From NCBI RefSeq assembly GCF_036077095.1, contig NZ_CP107960.1, forward strand, positions 7,378,001 to 7,442,000: DNA of 64,000 bases, given 5' to 3'. The notes beneath the pieces were generated by a model. It worked only from the letters and a program-made list of their open reading frames with translations. It made no database searches and was not told the DNA's origin. Both the position numbers and the translations under genes were made by a program. Positions 61,768 through 64,000 of this stretch are shown in pieces; the first letter of the stretch is position 1, and each line of letters opens with the position of its first letter. Source of the stretch: Streptomyces sp. NBC_00376. Lineage in GTDB: Bacteria; Actinomycetota; Actinomycetes; Streptomycetales; Streptomycetaceae.

Positions 61768-61787
61768 ACCACAGAACGCCGCGGGAC

Positions 61788-63458
61788 CTACTCGCCCGAC
61801 AGCACCCCCTGAGCCGCGACCCGCGCCTCCTCGGCGGAGTCCGCCGCACGAGCGGCGGAAGCGGCACGCTCGCACTGAGCGAGCGTGTACTTCGCCAGCG
61901 TGGCCCGGACATAAGGAATGGACGCGGCGCCCATCGACAGCGACGTCACACCCAGCCCCGTCAGGACACAGGCCAGCAGCGGATCGGAGGCAGCCTCACC
62001 ACAGACACCACAGCTCTTGCCCTCGGCGCTGGCCGCCTCGGCCGACAGCGCCACCAGATCGAGCAGCGCGGGCTGCCACGGGTCCTGCAACCGCGACACC
62101 GCACCCACCTGACGGTCGGCGGCGAAGGTGTACTGCGCCAGGTCATTGGTCCCCAGTGAAAGGAACTCCACCTCCCGCAGGATCGAACGCGCCCGCAGCG
62201 CGGCGGACGGAATCTCCACCATCGCGCCGAACTTCGCCTGCAGACCGGCCTCGCGGCAGGCGTCGGCGAAGGCCTTGGCATCCGCACGGTCCGCCACCAT
62301 CGGCGCCATGACCTCAAGGTGCACGGGCAGCCCCTGGGCCGCCTTCGACAGCGCGGTCAGCTGGGTACGCAGCACGTCGGGGTGGTCCAGCAGACTCCGC
62401 AGCCCGCGCACACCCAGCGCCGGGTTCGGCTCGTCCGCCGGAGTCAGGAAGTCCAGCGGCTTGTCCGCCCCGGCATCCAGCACCCGTACGACGACACGCC
62501 CTTCGGGGAACGCCTCCAGCACCGCCCGGTACGCAGCGACCTGCTTCTCCTCGGACGGCGCCTGCTTGCTGTCGTCCAGGAACAGGAACTCGGTACGGAA
62601 CAGCCCCACGCCCTCCGCACCGGCCTCGACCGCCGCCGGTACGTCGCCGGGCCCGCCGACATTGGCGAGCAGCGGGACCTTGTGACCGTCGGAGGTCGTA
62701 CCCGGACCCGACGAAGCCGACAGGGCGGCCTTGCGCGCCGCGGCGGCACTCTCCATCTCGGCACGCTTCTCGACGCTCGGCTCGACGAAGATCTCACCGG
62801 TGCTGCCGTCCACGGCGATGACCGTGCCCTCGGCCAGCTCACCCGCACCGGGAAGCGCCACCACGGCGGGCACCCCGAGAGCACGGGCCAGGATCGCGCT
62901 GTGGCTGGTCGGTCCGCCCTCCTCGGTCACGAAGCCGAGCACCAGAGCCGGGTCGAGCAGCGCCGTGTCCGCGGGCGCCAGGTCCCGCGCGATCAGTACA
63001 TAGGGCTCGTCGCTGTCCGGCACACCCGGCATCGGCACACCGAGCAGCCGGGCCACGATCCGGTTGCGCACGTCGTCGAGGTCGGCAACGCGCCCCGCCA
63101 GGTACTCCCCGGCGTTGGCAAGCAGCGCCCGGTAGGCGGCGAACGCGTCGTAGACGCCGCGCTCGGCGGTGCTGCCGACGGCGATACGCCGCTCCACGTC
63201 GGCCATAAGCTCGGGGTCCTGCGCCATCATGGCCTGGGCCTCGAGCACGTGCTGAGCCTCGCCACCGGCCAGGTTGCCGCGTGCGATCAGGTCGGCCGCC
63301 ACGGCCTCCACAGCCTGCCGAGCACGCCCCTGTTCGCGCTCGGCCTCCTCGGCGGGGATCTGCTTGGCAGGCGGTTCGAGCACCGCCGTACCCATATGAC
63401 GCACCTCGCCGATCGCCACCCCGTGGCTCACGCCGACGCCTCGCAGCGTTGTCTCCAT
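61788..63458 (-). CDS. ptsI: PTS enzyme I, 556 aa
   Basis: Phosphoenolpyruvate-protein phosphotransferase: takes phosphate from PEP and passes it to HPr. The ATG at 63458 (METTLRGVGVSHGVAIGE) with GGAGACGGG upstream matches the EI N terminus; the longer reading is not conserved. HPr-binding and swivelling domain: EEGGPTSHSAILARALG, with the active His at about 185. PEP-binding barrel: GLFRTEFLFLD, VVVRVLDAGADKPLDF, GAMVEIPSAA, SLGTNDLAQYTFAADR and the Cys of GKSCGVCGEAASDP. Located 76 bp downstream of crr, as in the crr-ptsI pair known in Streptomyces; in S. coelicolor this pair is under DasR. Confidence 0.96.
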   Translation of the reverse strand: METTLRGVGVSHGVAIGEVRHMGTAVLEPPAKQIPAEEAEREQGRARQAVEAVAADLIARGNLAGGEAQHVLEAQAMMAQDPELMADVERRIAVGSTAERGVYDAFAAYRALLANAGEYLAGRVADLDDVRNRIVARLLGVPMPGVPDSDEPYVLIARDLAPADTALLDPALVLGFVTEEGGPTSHSAILARALGVPAVVALPGAGELAEGTVIAVDGSTGEIFVEPSVEKRAEMESAAAARKAALSASSGPGTTSDGHKVPLLANVGGPGDVPAAVEAGAEGVGLFRTEFLFLDDSKQAPSEEKQVAAYRAVLEAFPEGRVVVRVLDAGADKPLDFLTPADEPNPALGVRGLRSLLDHPDVLRTQLTALSKAAQGLPVHLEVMAPMVADRADAKAFADACREAGLQAKFGAMVEIPSAALRARSILREVEFLSLGTNDLAQYTFAADRQVGAVSRLQDPWQPALLDLVALSAEAASAEGKSCGVCGEAASDPLLACVLTGLGVTSLSMGAASIPYVRATLAKYTLAQCERAASAARAADSAEEARVAAQGVLSGE

Positions 63459-63534
63459 TTCACCCGTCTCCGGTCGTGCGGTGGTCCGTGCCGCCGCGGT
63501 GGTTATCCAGTCGGCTGTCATCGAGCCGAGTTCG

Positions 63535-63984
63535 TCACTGCCAACCGAACAAGGTGTCGCCGACCTTCACGTCGCCGTCCTCACGGACGTCGGAGAGGGA
63601 TTCGGCGGTGGCTTCCAGCGCGACGACCGGACACACGGGCGACTTGCCGGCCGCCTCGACGGCCGCGGGGTCCCAGCGCACGATCCCCTGGCCGCGCGTG
63701 ACCCTGTCCCCCTTGTTCACGAGCAGTTCGAACCCTTCGCCGTTGAGCTGAACGGTGTCGATGCCGAGGTGCGTGAGCACCCCGTGCCCGTTCTCGTCGA
63801 CGACGACGAAGGCGTGCGGGTGCAGGGAGACAATGATGCCGTCGACCGGCGACACCGCCTCGGACGGCTCACGCACGGGGTCGACGGCGGTTCCAGGACC
63901 CACCATCGCGCCGGAGAAGACCGGGTCCGGTACCGCAGCGAGCCCGATGGCACGTCCGGCAAGAGGGGACGTCACAGTGGTCAT
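63535..63984 (-). CDS. crr: PTS EIIA-Glc (Crr), 149 aa
   Basis: Phosphocarrier of the glucose-type PTS family. The conserved pair of His residues is present: His57 (SLHPHAFVVVD) and His72 in GVLTHLGIDTV, the latter at the phosphorylated position. Further motifs: VSPVDGIIVSLHPHAF, GFELLVNKGDRV and the C-terminal VKVGDTLFGWQ. GGGAGGC precedes the ATG at 63984. In Streptomyces EIIACrr is needed for N-acetylglucosamine uptake through NagE2. Its own promoter lies beyond the window edge. Confidence 0.96.
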   Translation of the reverse strand: MTTVTSPLAGRAIGLAAVPDPVFSGAMVGPGTAVDPVREPSEAVSPVDGIIVSLHPHAFVVVDENGHGVLTHLGIDTVQLNGEGFELLVNKGDRVTRGQGIVRWDPAAVEAAGKSPVCPVVALEATAESLSDVREDGDVKVGDTLFGWQ

Positions 63985-64000
63985 AGGGAGCCTCCCAGGG

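Noticed and set aside
63459..63534. DasR site between crr and ptsI
   Set aside because: A half-site-like TGGT is present, but no 12-16 bp match to the dre core was found; the known site would lie upstream of crr, outside the window.

Overview
The window is high-GC actinobacterial DNA and almost certainly comes from Streptomyces. GTG and TTG start codons are common, codon third positions are GC-saturated, and several genes are streptomycete hallmarks: rbpA with a SigR-type promoter, a cvnABCD conservon, a chitinase with DasR-like operator repeats, and a crr-ptsI pair. I saw no tRNA, rRNA, CRISPR array, insertion sequence or phage integrase. One pseudogene is clear.

Layout. (1) 1-19 kb is a type VII (ESX) secretion locus. 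A leftward operon runs eccD, eccB, two WXG100 genes, a T7SS-associated gene, a large WXG protein, a YbaB-like gene, a small WPG protein and a giant WXG-like protein cut by the window edge. eccC diverges rightward. A mycosin and a beta-helix/double-AAA+ protein run leftward towards it, separated from eccC by a bidirectional terminator. I did not find eccE or a TPR-type EccA here. (2) 19-27.7 kb: secreted GH18 chitinase, acyl-CoA dehydrogenase, small unknown genes, an Lrp/AsnC regulator, an amidohydrolase, polyprenol-phosphate mannose synthase, FxsA and RbpA. (3) 28-32.5 kb: a YczE - glycerophosphodiesterase - MFS operon diverging from a MocR regulator. (4) 32.6-37.3 kb: an FtsK/TraB-like protein with an altered Walker A motif, a tiny membrane protein, ankyrin and HEAT proteins, and a frameshifted glycosyltransferase relic. 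(5) 37.3-48.6 kb: a fused hydantoinase/5-oxoprolinase, then a compact SMC operon: a MukF/JetA-like protein, a 59-aa ORF overlapping both neighbours, a KITE/JetB-like protein and a 1604-aa MukB/JetC-like ATPase. No JetD-like nuclease lies next to it. (6) 48.8-54.1 kb: a membrane protein and the cvnABCD conservon. (7) 54.1-64 kb: Mpo1-like protein, VanX-type dipeptidase, Nudix hydrolase, GH31 glycosidase, acetoacetyl-CoA synthetase, an unknown conserved protein, and PTS enzyme I and EIIA-Glc.

The genes form two specialised machines (ESX secretion and the SMC complex) set in core streptomycete metabolism and regulation. The chitinase and the PTS genes belong to the N-acetylglucosamine/chitin economy, where DasR is the known regulator. 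The SMC operon is the best candidate for an under-described system, because it has the architecture of the Wadjet/MukBEF families without the nuclease and with an extra micro-ORF. All assignments come from reading sequence; no database search was run.
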